This document shows, one piece after another, positions 18,933-27,435 of a stretch of DNA of 64,000 nucleotides. A model generated the notes under the pieces. The model was given only the letters and a program-made list of their open reading frames with translations. It was not told the origin of the DNA and made no database searches. Each line of letters opens with the position of its first letter. Within the stretch, counting starts at the first letter, position 1. The stretch is from Mariniflexile sp. AS56 (GTDB lineage: Bacteria > Bacteroidota > Bacteroidia > Flavobacteriales > Flavobacteriaceae), in contig NZ_JAUPED010000006.1 in NCBI RefSeq assembly GCF_030552475.1, positions 62,001 through 126,000 of the forward strand. Direction: 5' to 3'. A program made the translations under genes and the position numbers.

Positions 18933-21068
18933 ATGAGAAAATTAAATACACTACTAATTATATTATTTTTTACCATCTCTGGTTTTGCTCAAACAACTAC
19001 CTGTGGTAGTGTTGTTGACGATACGTTTGAAGTGGACGGAGCTTTACCAAGTGGCTGGACCGAATACAACACCTCGGGGCGTGTTACTGTAGAGGGCGGT
19101 AATTTGAAATTTAACCACAATACCACCAAGCCTTCGGCGTATCGCACATTCAGTCCTACTTCTAATGATTTGGCCTTTTCTTTTGATGTATCTGCTTCAC
19201 GTAATTCTGTGAATTGTCAAATTCACTTGGTGTCATCAACAGGTAAATACTTATCTAGTATTGCTGTAGGTGTTGGACCAGCGACTATAAAATATGCTAC
19301 AATCATGGAAGGTGGCGTTCCTAGTGGTTTTATTCCTGGAACACCAGAAGTAAGTTTTAAAACGAATACCGTTTACACACTTTCTACTCAAGTTGATTTT
19401 ACAAATAAAAAAGTAAATATTTATAGTGACGGCATATTAATGGCGGCCGATATCCCTTTTTTAGAATTAGCCGAAGATGTTACTAAAATTGATATCCAAT
19501 TAATTTATATGTACGCCAATAATGGGCAATTCTATTTCGATAATATATCGATATTACGTGGAGAAGCCAACAGATTGCAATTAACGAGCAATGTGGCTGC
19601 TGCTGAAAATTTATTGGCATCTGCATCTATTGGAGATAGTTATAATCAATATCCACAGTCTGCTGTTGATGCTTTTCAATTGGAAATAAATGATGCTAAT
19701 ACGGTACTTTCAGATTGTGATTCTGCTTCAAATACCATTGACACGTCTATTTCAGACCTGCAAATAGCTCAAGATATTTTTGAAGGGTCTCGAGTAAATG
19801 ATCCAGTTCTTAAAATTTATGAGGCTTATAATTTTGCTGGTGAAGAACATGAAATGTATTGTGGTTACTATAATGGTGATTTAGGCGCTTATAATGATTG
19901 GGCAGTTTCTTTTACTTTAGAAAAAGGATATATGGTCACTTTTGCAGAAAATATAAACGGTACGGGAGTAAGTAAAGTATATATAGCCGCCGATACTGAT
20001 TTAGCAATTAATTTACCAGCAACTTTACAAAAGAAAGCCTCTTTCATTCGTGTTTCGCCATGGTTTAATGTGCAAAAGAAAGGAATGGCTGGAAAAGGTA
20101 CAGATGTTATAGTTGAGTTTGATAATTCGTGGCATTATAACTGGAGTATTTCAGGTTCAGATGTGGGTGATGCCAAATTTGTTCCAAATCAATGGAGTGG
20201 AGGTTCTGTTGCTAACGCAATAAGTTTAGGTAATAGAATGGACATCTCACATTATATGTCTTTTAACGAACCCGATGGATCAGAGCAAGCAAATATGACC
20301 GTAGATAGAGCTATTGAAAAATATGAAGATATGCTCGCTTCTGGTTTACGTTTAGGTTCACCAGCAAATAAAGATAATGCAAAAGGAGGCGTATGGCGTG
20401 ATGAATTTATGACCAAAGCTGAAGCTGCAGGATATCGTGTAGACTACATTGTAGTTCATTATTATAAAAAAACCTCACCTGCAAATTTTTACAATTGGTT
20501 GAAAGCTATTCATGATAAATGGCAACGTCCTATCTGGATTAAGGAATTTAATTATGGAGCAACTTGGACCGATCAACCTGCTTCAAATGAGGCAGCAAGA
20601 GATGGGTTGCAATCTTATATGAATATGTTAGATAACACTAGTTTTATAGAGCGTTATGCTGTATTTACTTGGCAACCAGATAAACCGGTTTATTCTTTAA
20701 TGACTGTTCGTAATCCAGTAACCTTAAGTAGTTCTGGCATCATGTATAGAGATCATACATCACCATTAGCTTACAGTCAGGAGTCCTATGCACAAGGCGA
20801 ACAACTATCTGTAAATAACAATGCGATGTCAACGCATGTTTTGGTTTCAAAAACAGTAGTGTCAAATGGTTTTTTAAATTTGATTTATTCAGATGAAATC
20901 AAAAACAGTAGAATAGAACTTAGTATTTACAACACCTCAGGGCAGCTTGTAAATAAGGTGTCTGACTCTAGTACTGAAATAAATGTTAACCGCTTGTCTA
21001 GTGGTTTATATATTGTTAAAATAGAATCTAGTTTGGGGGTTTTTACTAAAAAATTTATAATTCAATAA
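18933..21068 (+). CDS. Secreted GH128-like glycoside hydrolase, copy 2, with T9SS tail
   Basis: Has the same architecture as the preceding gene in 711 residues: signal peptide, beta-sandwich, FIVAR-like helices, crystallin-like segment, GH128-like core and T9SS tail. The likely acid/base is Glu446 in SFNEPDGSEQ and the nucleophile Glu538 in PIWIKEFNYG. The N-terminal 200 residues are nearly identical to copy 1, with long shared DNA stretches around 17041-17190 and 19227-19376. The catalytic halves differ clearly (HYYKKTSPANF against HDYVRRSKSSF). It starts 9 bases after copy 1 ends. The pattern fits duplication followed by catalytic divergence, possibly to cut a different linkage or sulfation pattern. 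Confidence 0.82.
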   Translation: MRKLNTLLIILFFTISGFAQTTTCGSVVDDTFEVDGALPSGWTEYNTSGRVTVEGGNLKFNHNTTKPSAYRTFSPTSNDLAFSFDVSASRNSVNCQIHLVSSTGKYLSSIAVGVGPATIKYATIMEGGVPSGFIPGTPEVSFKTNTVYTLSTQVDFTNKKVNIYSDGILMAADIPFLELAEDVTKIDIQLIYMYANNGQFYFDNISILRGEANRLQLTSNVAAAENLLASASIGDSYNQYPQSAVDAFQLEINDANTVLSDCDSASNTIDTSISDLQIAQDIFEGSRVNDPVLKIYEAYNFAGEEHEMYCGYYNGDLGAYNDWAVSFTLEKGYMVTFAENINGTGVSKVYIAADTDLAINLPATLQKKASFIRVSPWFNVQKKGMAGKGTDVIVEFDNSWHYNWSISGSDVGDAKFVPNQWSGGSVANAISLGNRMDISHYMSFNEPDGSEQANMTVDRAIEKYEDMLASGLRLGSPANKDNAKGGVWRDEFMTKAEAAGYRVDYIVVHYYKKTSPANFYNWLKAIHDKWQRPIWIKEFNYGATWTDQPASNEAARDGLQSYMNMLDNTSFIERYAVFTWQPDKPVYSLMTVRNPVTLSSSGIMYRDHTSPLAYSQESYAQGEQLSVNNNAMSTHVLVSKTVVSNGFLNLIYSDEIKNSRIELSIYNTSGQLVNKVSDSSTEINVNRLSSGLYIVKIESSLGVFTKKFIIQ

Positions 21069-21132
21069 GGTTTACGTTTATAAAAGAACAGGACAAGATC
21101 TAAAGTGGATTTAAAGTGTGAAAACCAACAAA

Positions 21133-22791
21133 ATGAAATTAATTAAAATGATGAAAAGATTACATGTGAATAAAATTAAAATAATAGGTATTGTTTTAAT
21201 TTTAGGTTGCTTCAATTTTAAGGCATTTAGCCAGACTATTTATACCAACGACATGGATTATGTTTTAGGAGACACAAAGCAACGCTTCATTACAGGGGCA
21301 GTGACAACACAAGCGCAGGCAGATAATTTGTTAACGGGATTTAAGACTATGAAGGTAAATGGAATACGTATTCCTATTTTTCCAATAGGTGAGAACCCAG
21401 AACCAGCTATAATGGACTATTTTTTCGAACAAGCTCTTGCTCAAGGGTTTCCTGTTTTTGCGAATCCAGCACAAGATTCTGGGGCACGTAGAATAGCGAG
21501 TGGTTCTCTAAAAAGCGCAGATTTAATTACAACCAGAGACAATCCGAATGCAACCGCAACCGTTATTAATGTGGTTTCTCAATTTGCATTAGACCACCCA
21601 GGACTTAAATGGATTAATCCCTTTAATGAAGATGGAAAACCTGGAGATGCTTGGAGTGCAGCGCAAATGAATGCGATCTATAGTGGCGTTAAAGCAAACA
21701 TGGAATCGTATTTTGCTAACGGCCAAATTCCAAATGTTCCTGAGTTAATAGGGCCATGTGTTTGGGGGCTTCCAGCGTCTATATTAGTAATGGAACAAAC
21801 CAATATCGGTGAATATATTACTGTGGCATCAAGCCATAATTTAGGTTTTAATCACGGGAGGTGGCCCGATTTTATTGCCTTAGCAAATGCGAATACAACT
21901 GGAGGTGTTTCCAATCCTTTACCTGTTTGGGATTCTGAAGTGAATAACAGTAATAATGGAGGTCTTTCACGAATTGATGCGGCAATAGCAAATGAAGTAG
22001 ATGGCTTAGTTATATACAATTCTGGGAATACCATTAATATCAATAATGGAAAAATAGGCGACCTTAATGAAGTCTATATGTCTAAGTATTTAAAGCCATT
22101 TGTTAACCTTGCACTTACTGGTACAGCTACACAGTCATCAACAAATCCAAGTTGGAATATGGAGGCTTCTCGTGCCATTGATGGTGATATTGCAGGGAGC
22201 TTTTCGGGGGGAAACGGATCGATTTCATTAACAAGTAGTGAAACAAACCCTTGGTGGCAGCTAGATCTCGGTTCTAATACAGAAATAGGATCTATTAAAG
22301 TATTTAATAGATCGGATGGATGTTGTAAAGCCAATATGTCTAATTTTACAGTGACAGTCACAAACACTAGTGGTGCAGAAGTTTTTTCTGAAACTTTCAC
22401 AGATTTTCCAGATCAAGCACAGGTAGTTGAAACAGGTAATGTAACTGGTAGAATTGTTAAAATTCAATTAAATGCAACAGCGGCCTTAGCAATAGCAGAA
22501 GTACAAGTTTTTGCTCCAGAATCACAATTATCCATAGCTGATTATAGTGAAGGTGTTGAAGTAAGGGTCTATCCAAATCCGGCTTCCGATAGTGTTACGG
22601 TGGCAGCACCTATATCCATATATAATCAATATGAAGTATTCAACATTAATGGACAGAAAATGTTAAGTCATAAAATTTCAAACGATGCGTCTGAAATAGT
22701 GATTGACTTAGGTGAGCTATCCAAAGGTATTTATATATTAAAATTAATGGGAGCGGAATCTTCTAAAATCCATAAGCTTATTAAGAATTAG
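21133..22791 (+). CDS. Secreted clan GH-A-like protein with F5/8C (F-type lectin-like) module and T9SS tail, copy 1
   Basis: Opens at GTG 21118, but the ATG at 21133 (MKLIKMM) gives a more normal signal peptide and is preferred. The mature protein begins near SQTIYTNDMDY. A TIM-barrel-like domain (about 35-320) has Glu at NPFNEDG (Glu166 from this start) and at VWDSEVNN (Glu269), placed as an acid/base and nucleophile pair. An F5/8-type C module follows (about 325-455, ASRAIDG, NPWWQLDLG, NRSDGCCK), then a T9SS tail (VYPNPASD to KLIKN). I do not recognise a CAZy family for the catalytic domain. It is the last gene of unit 1, paralogous to 23108-24745. Confidence 0.8.
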   Translation: MKLIKMMKRLHVNKIKIIGIVLILGCFNFKAFSQTIYTNDMDYVLGDTKQRFITGAVTTQAQADNLLTGFKTMKVNGIRIPIFPIGENPEPAIMDYFFEQALAQGFPVFANPAQDSGARRIASGSLKSADLITTRDNPNATATVINVVSQFALDHPGLKWINPFNEDGKPGDAWSAAQMNAIYSGVKANMESYFANGQIPNVPELIGPCVWGLPASILVMEQTNIGEYITVASSHNLGFNHGRWPDFIALANANTTGGVSNPLPVWDSEVNNSNNGGLSRIDAAIANEVDGLVIYNSGNTININNGKIGDLNEVYMSKYLKPFVNLALTGTATQSSTNPSWNMEASRAIDGDIAGSFSGGNGSISLTSSETNPWWQLDLGSNTEIGSIKVFNRSDGCCKANMSNFTVTVTNTSGAEVFSETFTDFPDQAQVVETGNVTGRIVKIQLNATAALAIAEVQVFAPESQLSIADYSEGVEVRVYPNPASDSVTVAAPISIYNQYEVFNINGQKMLSHKISNDASEIVIDLGELSKGIYILKLMGAESSKIHKLIKN

Positions 22792-22828
22792 TTTTAAGAG
22801 AACGTCTATTTACTAGTACACAATTAAC

Positions 22829-22861
22829 AAAGCAGCATCTATCATGGATGCTGCTTTTTTT
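22829..22861 (+). terminator. Intrinsic terminator of plus-strand unit 1
   Basis: AGCAGCATC (22831-22839) pairs with GATGCTGCT (22847-22855) across a 7-base loop, extended by A-T pairs and followed by a run of T to 22861. It lies 40 bases after the stop of the clan GH-A protein and 56 bases before promoter element C, so it divides the plus-strand cluster into two transcription units. Confidence 0.85.
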
Positions 22862-22916
22862 GTTTGAGTAGGATTCTATGTTATTAGCTTGAATTCAATA
22901 AGAAAGCAATGGTTTA

Positions 22917-22972
22917 GCAACAAATTGACTCCATAATTGAGAATTTAGAAAGCTCTGAAAATGTTTACTTTG
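22917..22972 (+). promoter_or_regulatory. Shared PUL promoter element, copy in front of plus-strand unit 2 (site C)
   Basis: Starts GCAACAAATT at 22917, with CTCCATAATTGAGAA at element positions 13-27 and TTACTTTG at 22965-22972. The TTTG is in exactly the same register as in sites A, B and E. The -7 element is imperfect in its first two bases (TT for TA). The next ATG is 136 bases downstream. It would serve the 17 plus-strand genes from 23108 to 51940, unless weaker internal promoters exist. Confidence 0.7.
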
Positions 22973-22986
22973 TGTTAAAGAGCTAA

Positions 22987-23026
22987 AACACCTATTTTCC
23001 TATTTAAAAAAACGGAAAAGGGTGTT
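22987..23026 (+). other. Stem-loop in the 5' leader of unit 2
   Basis: AACACC (22987-22992) plus TTTTCC (22995-23000) can pair with GGAAAA (23014-23019) plus GGTGTT (23021-23026), with a small internal bulge and a 13-base A-rich loop. It sits about 10-15 bases after the predicted transcription start of site C. No T run follows at once, so it looks like a leader stability element, not a terminator. The rest of 22792-23107 shows only the terminator and promoter element already listed. Confidence 0.45.
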
Positions 23027-23107
23027 TGTAAAATGAGTAGTTCGATGTTTTAAGTTGGTCAAAACCGATTAAAAACAGACCTCAAAGTTCACTTAAATTT
23101 CAGAAAA

Positions 23108-24745
23108 ATGAGAATAGAAAATTACACAAAAAGTATTAAAGTTATTTTATTTGCCTTGGTAACGGGATGTCTTAGTTTTAACTCGTTTAGCCAAACTATT
23201 TATACTAATGATATGGATTATGTGCTAGGTGATACAAAGCAAGCATTTATTACAAATCAAATTACAACCATAGAAAAAGCAGATAATTTACTTAAAGGTT
23301 TTGCTAAATTGAAGGTAAACGGTATTCGTATCCCGCTTTTTGGAAGAGGTGTTGATGGTGTCGATCTTAATCCTAACAAATCAATGATGGATTATTTTTA
23401 TAATCAAGCCTTGGCTCAAGGTTTTGATATTTTTGCAAACCCTGCCCAAGGAGGTGGAGGCCATAGAGTAGCAAATAATAGACTTAATGGAAATGGTTCT
23501 AATGAAGGTGCAGAGTCATCTGTAAATGGTGTTCAAGCTGCAACCGATGAATTGGTTAATAGAGTCATACAATTTTCAAATCAATATCCAGGATGTAAAT
23601 GGATAAATCCATTTAATGAGGATGGAAGGGCAACTAATAGTACTTGGAGTATCAGTCAAATCAATGAAATATATCAAAGACTTTATAATCATGGTGTAAA
23701 CGGTGCAGAATTAATAGGACCTTGTACTTGGGGGCTTCCTGCGGGAATTGACATGTTGCAGAATACTGCTATTGCAGATTATATTACTGTTGCAGCAACC
23801 CATAATTTAGGTTTTAATCATAACCAATGGTCTAGCTTTATAGCTTTGGCTAAGGCTGAAGGTTTTCCTGTTTGGGATTCTGAAGTGAACCATAATGATG
23901 CAAAAGATAACGGAACACGATTAGAAAAAGCCATTGAGAATAAAGTTGACGGCTTGGTTTTATACAATTCATGGAATACCATTAGTTTAACCGATGGGTC
24001 TATAAACCCAGCGGCACAAAATCAAATGCTTTTATACCTAAAAGACTATACGATACCCGTTAATATCGCAGTTAACGGTACAGCATCACAATCATCAACA
24101 AATCATGATTGGAATATGGAAGCGTCTCGTGCAATTGATGGAAATACTGCAGGTAGCTTTGCATCTGGAAACGGATCTATTTCACTTACCAATGTTGAAG
24201 AAAATCCTTGGTGGCAAGTTGACCTTGGAGCGAATAAAAGAATAGATGATATTAAAATTTTTAATAGAACAGATTCTTGCTGTAAAAATAGAATGTCGGA
24301 TTTCACGGTATATGTTATCGATGCTAGCGGAACAACTACCTTTTCTAAAACATATACAATAGCTCCAGATCCTTCGGTTGTAGTTAATGCAGGTAATGTT
24401 CAAGGGCAAATTATTAGAATACAGTTAAATTCAAATAACGCCTTAGCTTTAGCAGAGGTACAAGTTTACGAAGCAGAAGCAGGTTTGTCTGTTAATGATA
24501 AAGAAACGATTCCTGTTTCTGTGTACCCGAATCCAGTTTCCGATATCTTTAAGGTGGCAGCACCCATAGCGACATTCAACCAATTTGAAATCTATAACAT
24601 TAGCGGACAACAAATTTTAAGTGGTAACATTTCTAATAGTGCTAGAGTATTTGAGGTTAATTTAAGTGCTTTTTCTAAAGGGATTTATGTGTTGAAATTA
24701 CAAGGTGATCAAGTTTCAAGAACATTAAAAGTTATTAAAAAATAA
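23108..24745 (+). CDS. Secreted clan GH-A-like protein with F5/8C (F-type lectin-like) module and T9SS tail, copy 2
   Basis: 545 residues, paralogous to the gene at 21133-22791 along its whole length. It has a signal peptide to about residue 29 and a TIM-barrel-like domain (about 30-315) with Glu171 in NPFNEDGRA and Glu259 in VWDSEVNHN as the probable catalytic pair. The F5/8C module (about 320-450) includes SSTNHDWNMEASRAIDGN, NPWWQVDLG and NRTDSCCKNR. A T9SS tail runs from VYPNPVSD to KVIKK. Short of a family name, I read it as a surface or extracellular glycosidase, perhaps endo-acting. It opens unit 2 behind promoter element C, so the two paralogs are controlled by separate copies of the same element. 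Confidence 0.8.
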   Translation: MRIENYTKSIKVILFALVTGCLSFNSFSQTIYTNDMDYVLGDTKQAFITNQITTIEKADNLLKGFAKLKVNGIRIPLFGRGVDGVDLNPNKSMMDYFYNQALAQGFDIFANPAQGGGGHRVANNRLNGNGSNEGAESSVNGVQAATDELVNRVIQFSNQYPGCKWINPFNEDGRATNSTWSISQINEIYQRLYNHGVNGAELIGPCTWGLPAGIDMLQNTAIADYITVAATHNLGFNHNQWSSFIALAKAEGFPVWDSEVNHNDAKDNGTRLEKAIENKVDGLVLYNSWNTISLTDGSINPAAQNQMLLYLKDYTIPVNIAVNGTASQSSTNHDWNMEASRAIDGNTAGSFASGNGSISLTNVEENPWWQVDLGANKRIDDIKIFNRTDSCCKNRMSDFTVYVIDASGTTTFSKTYTIAPDPSVVVNAGNVQGQIIRIQLNSNNALALAEVQVYEAEAGLSVNDKETIPVSVYPNPVSDIFKVAAPIATFNQFEIYNISGQQILSGNISNSARVFEVNLSAFSKGIYVLKLQGDQVSRTLKVIKK

Positions 24746-24762
24746 AGGTTTATATCGGAATA

Positions 24763-27366
24763 ATGTATTTAAAAAAACTAGTTTCATTAGTTGTTGTTAG
24801 CCTTTGTTTTCAACTAGTAGTCGCTCAAAATAATCAAGGAATTATACATGTTGACACAAAAAATGGTCATGAGATTAAAGTGGGCTCTAGCGGATTTAAT
24901 GTGCGTATTGCAGATAAAAGTTGGAGTTTTCTGCATCCAGATTTTAGGCAAGTCGTACATGAATTAAAACCAGGGTGGCTTCGTTATTTTTCTGGCACCA
25001 TGGGTGATGCTTTTAGCAGTGCTACAGGGCAGTATGATATGGATTATGCCATGATGTTCGACCATCCAAAACAGTACCTTAAAGGCTATAGGTTTACTGA
25101 AATTAAAGGTCCGCACCGCATCATCGATTTATATGATTTACTAAGTGAAATTAATGGGAAATTAATCATAACAATCAATGGTTTTTCCGAAACACCAGAA
25201 ATGACTTATGAGTTGGCCCGTTTTTGTAAAAACAATAATATAGAAGTCGCTACATGGCAATTTTGCAACGAACCCTATTTTTATGTGCCTCACAGAGAAC
25301 GCTATTGGTGGAATAACGGGTACGATTACGCTGCAAAAATGAAACCTCATGCCGATGCTATTAAAAAGGTATATCCAGACGCTTTTCTGGCATTAAATAA
25401 TACTTGGGATGGTATTTGGGGCTTTATGAAAGAAATTAATAGCTACCAAAAAGAGCAAGGAGCTTATTGGAATGTATTTTCTAAACATTCGTACGCACCA
25501 CATACAGGTAAAAAGGAGTCCGTAGAAAGCGCTTATAAAAGAGCCAACACCAAATTATTAGAAGCTACGTCTCCTGCTGCTATGCAGGAAATTGAAGCGT
25601 ACGCATCCAAAGATATCCCAATGGTTATTACCGAATTTGGAGTTTGGAACGCACCCTTAAACGGAATCTATTCAAGTATTTATAATATTGAATACGTGAT
25701 GCGCCAATTACAACATACAAATACGTGGTATGTAGGCGCGCATGAAGTTAGTAGTAAATATGCCCCAAAAAAGAATATTAATAATGAGATAGAAGCTGCT
25801 TTTAAAAACGGCACAACACTTAATACCGATAGTATTTTAACAGGTATAAACAGAACTTTGGAAGGGAAAGCCTATGAAATTTACCATAAGGTCACGAACC
25901 ATTCCGATTATATTTTCGACTCTAGTATTACAAGTGCTTTTAAGGCTCCAGGGCTAAAAAACGCTGTTGAAACGGGCTGCTTCACACAAGCTTACCGTGG
26001 TATAAATGGTTATGATTATCTAGTATTTACCAACAGAACCAATCAATCTAAAGATTTTGAAATTGTAATTGATGGTGTGCCGCTAAATAAAAAAATAGAG
26101 GTAAGTTATATTACAGCCGATTCCATAGAGGTTGAAAACACCGAAATTAAACAGTCCAGCTTCAATTCAGGTAAAATTAACATTCCTGCCTTTAGTGTCT
26201 CTGTAGCAAAATGGGCTTCCAAATTGGTAACCAAACCTGCTGTTCCAACTATTTATAAAGGCGAAGTGCTTGCTAAAAGCATCAAATTAACTTGGGGAGC
26301 TATTGAAAATGTACAACATTACACCCTTTTTTATGGTGAAGATGCTAAAAATTTAAATAAGACAATTAAGATTGAAGGTGCTTCCGTAAACACAATCGAG
26401 ATTAATAATTTGAATACTAACGCGACTTATTATTTTAAAATGAGTGCAGAGAACGAACAAGGTGTAAGTCCGTTTTCAAATGAAATTAATATAAAAAACA
26501 GTATTCCTGAAACACCTGAAATTTTTAAAATATCAAGAAGAAATACAACAGCTACCATTTTTTGGAAAAGTGTTGCAAATACATCGGGTTATACGCTTAA
26601 ATATTTAAATGAAACATCAGGACAAGAAACTTTAGTGGAAACCAATAATGTGTATGGTTATAGGGTTGAAGGTTTGGAATATGATGTTCCTTATCAATTT
26701 TCTGTAGCAGCGAATAATGGGCTTGGTCGTGGGCAGTTTTCAAAAGTAAATACACTTGTTTTATCTGAAAAGGTTCCGTTTAGTCCAAGAAATGTATCGG
26801 CCATTAAAGCTGAAGATGGTAGTGTATCTGTAAAATGGCTTGCCCAAGATTCCATCCATCCGGAAACGACTTACAATGTGTATAGAGGGAAAGAACTTCA
26901 TAAGTATCAAAAAATAGCAGAAGGAATTAAAACAACCTTTTATAAAGATACTTCAGTAGAAAATGATCAGGTTTATTTCTATACCGTAAAAGCGGAAACA
27001 TCTGCTGGTGAAAGTAATTTTTATCCGAATACTGCAACTTTATTAAGTTTTGAGGATGAATTCGCAATCGATATTCAGTCGGTTAAAAAAGAAAACGATG
27101 GCTTTTTGTTTAAAGTCGCTTTTCAAAATATTCTGTTAGATGGAGACTATTCATACGGACTCAAAATAGAGAATATATCCTATTTAACGGTTGAAGAACA
27201 ATTGGTTCATGGTCGAGACTTGTCGCATAATTCAAAAACGTTTGAGGTCTTTGTACCCAATTCAGATTTGGCTAAAAAATCAAAATACGCGATTAAGGCG
27301 TTTATAAACACCAATGGGAAAAGCCTTTTTAGTAAGTTGCCAAATAAGAGTATTCAGACAGATTAA
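24763..27366 (+). CDS. Clan GH-A-like glycoside hydrolase with three fibronectin type III repeats
   Basis: 867 residues with a signal peptide to about residue 21. The N-terminal TIM-barrel domain (about 25-350) has WQFCNEPYFYV (Glu170, likely acid/base) and PMVITEFGVWN (Glu291, likely nucleophile), an arrangement as in GH39/GH51/GH79-type enzymes. A small beta domain follows (about 390-490), then three FN3-like repeats beginning near 495, 580 and 680, and a C-terminal domain of about 100 residues. There is no clear T9SS tail. It starts 17 bases after the previous stop. I cannot assign a CAZy family; an agarase-like or other endo-glycosidase role is possible but unproven. Confidence 0.75.
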   Translation: MYLKKLVSLVVVSLCFQLVVAQNNQGIIHVDTKNGHEIKVGSSGFNVRIADKSWSFLHPDFRQVVHELKPGWLRYFSGTMGDAFSSATGQYDMDYAMMFDHPKQYLKGYRFTEIKGPHRIIDLYDLLSEINGKLIITINGFSETPEMTYELARFCKNNNIEVATWQFCNEPYFYVPHRERYWWNNGYDYAAKMKPHADAIKKVYPDAFLALNNTWDGIWGFMKEINSYQKEQGAYWNVFSKHSYAPHTGKKESVESAYKRANTKLLEATSPAAMQEIEAYASKDIPMVITEFGVWNAPLNGIYSSIYNIEYVMRQLQHTNTWYVGAHEVSSKYAPKKNINNEIEAAFKNGTTLNTDSILTGINRTLEGKAYEIYHKVTNHSDYIFDSSITSAFKAPGLKNAVETGCFTQAYRGINGYDYLVFTNRTNQSKDFEIVIDGVPLNKKIEVSYITADSIEVENTEIKQSSFNSGKINIPAFSVSVAKWASKLVTKPAVPTIYKGEVLAKSIKLTWGAIENVQHYTLFYGEDAKNLNKTIKIEGASVNTIEINNLNTNATYYFKMSAENEQGVSPFSNEINIKNSIPETPEIFKISRRNTTATIFWKSVANTSGYTLKYLNETSGQETLVETNNVYGYRVEGLEYDVPYQFSVAANNGLGRGQFSKVNTLVLSEKVPFSPRNVSAIKAEDGSVSVKWLAQDSIHPETTYNVYRGKELHKYQKIAEGIKTTFYKDTSVENDQVYFYTVKAETSAGESNFYPNTATLLSFEDEFAIDIQSVKKENDGFLFKVAFQNILLDGDYSYGLKIENISYLTVEEQLVHGRDLSHNSKTFEVFVPNSDLAKKSKYAIKAFINTNGKSLFSKLPNKSIQTD

Positions 27367-27435
27367 TCTTGTCAGCTTCAATAATTGTATTATTTTTAAA
27401 AAATCCATGTTTTCAGAATCAAAACAACCAAAACA

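Noticed and set aside
21118-21132. GTG start for the first F5/8C clan GH-A-like protein
   Set aside because: It adds five residues before a normal ATG at 21133 and makes the signal peptide unusually long; the ATG is simpler.
22074-22400. 108-codon open frame on the minus strand opposite the F5/8C module
   Set aside because: It overlaps a clear gene and recurs as a shorter frame opposite the paralog, as expected of a shadow of conserved coding sequence.
21133-24745. Calling the F5/8C pair fucanases because of the F-type-lectin-like module
   Set aside because: The catalytic domain does not show motifs of a fucanase family I can recognise, and the binding triad is incomplete.
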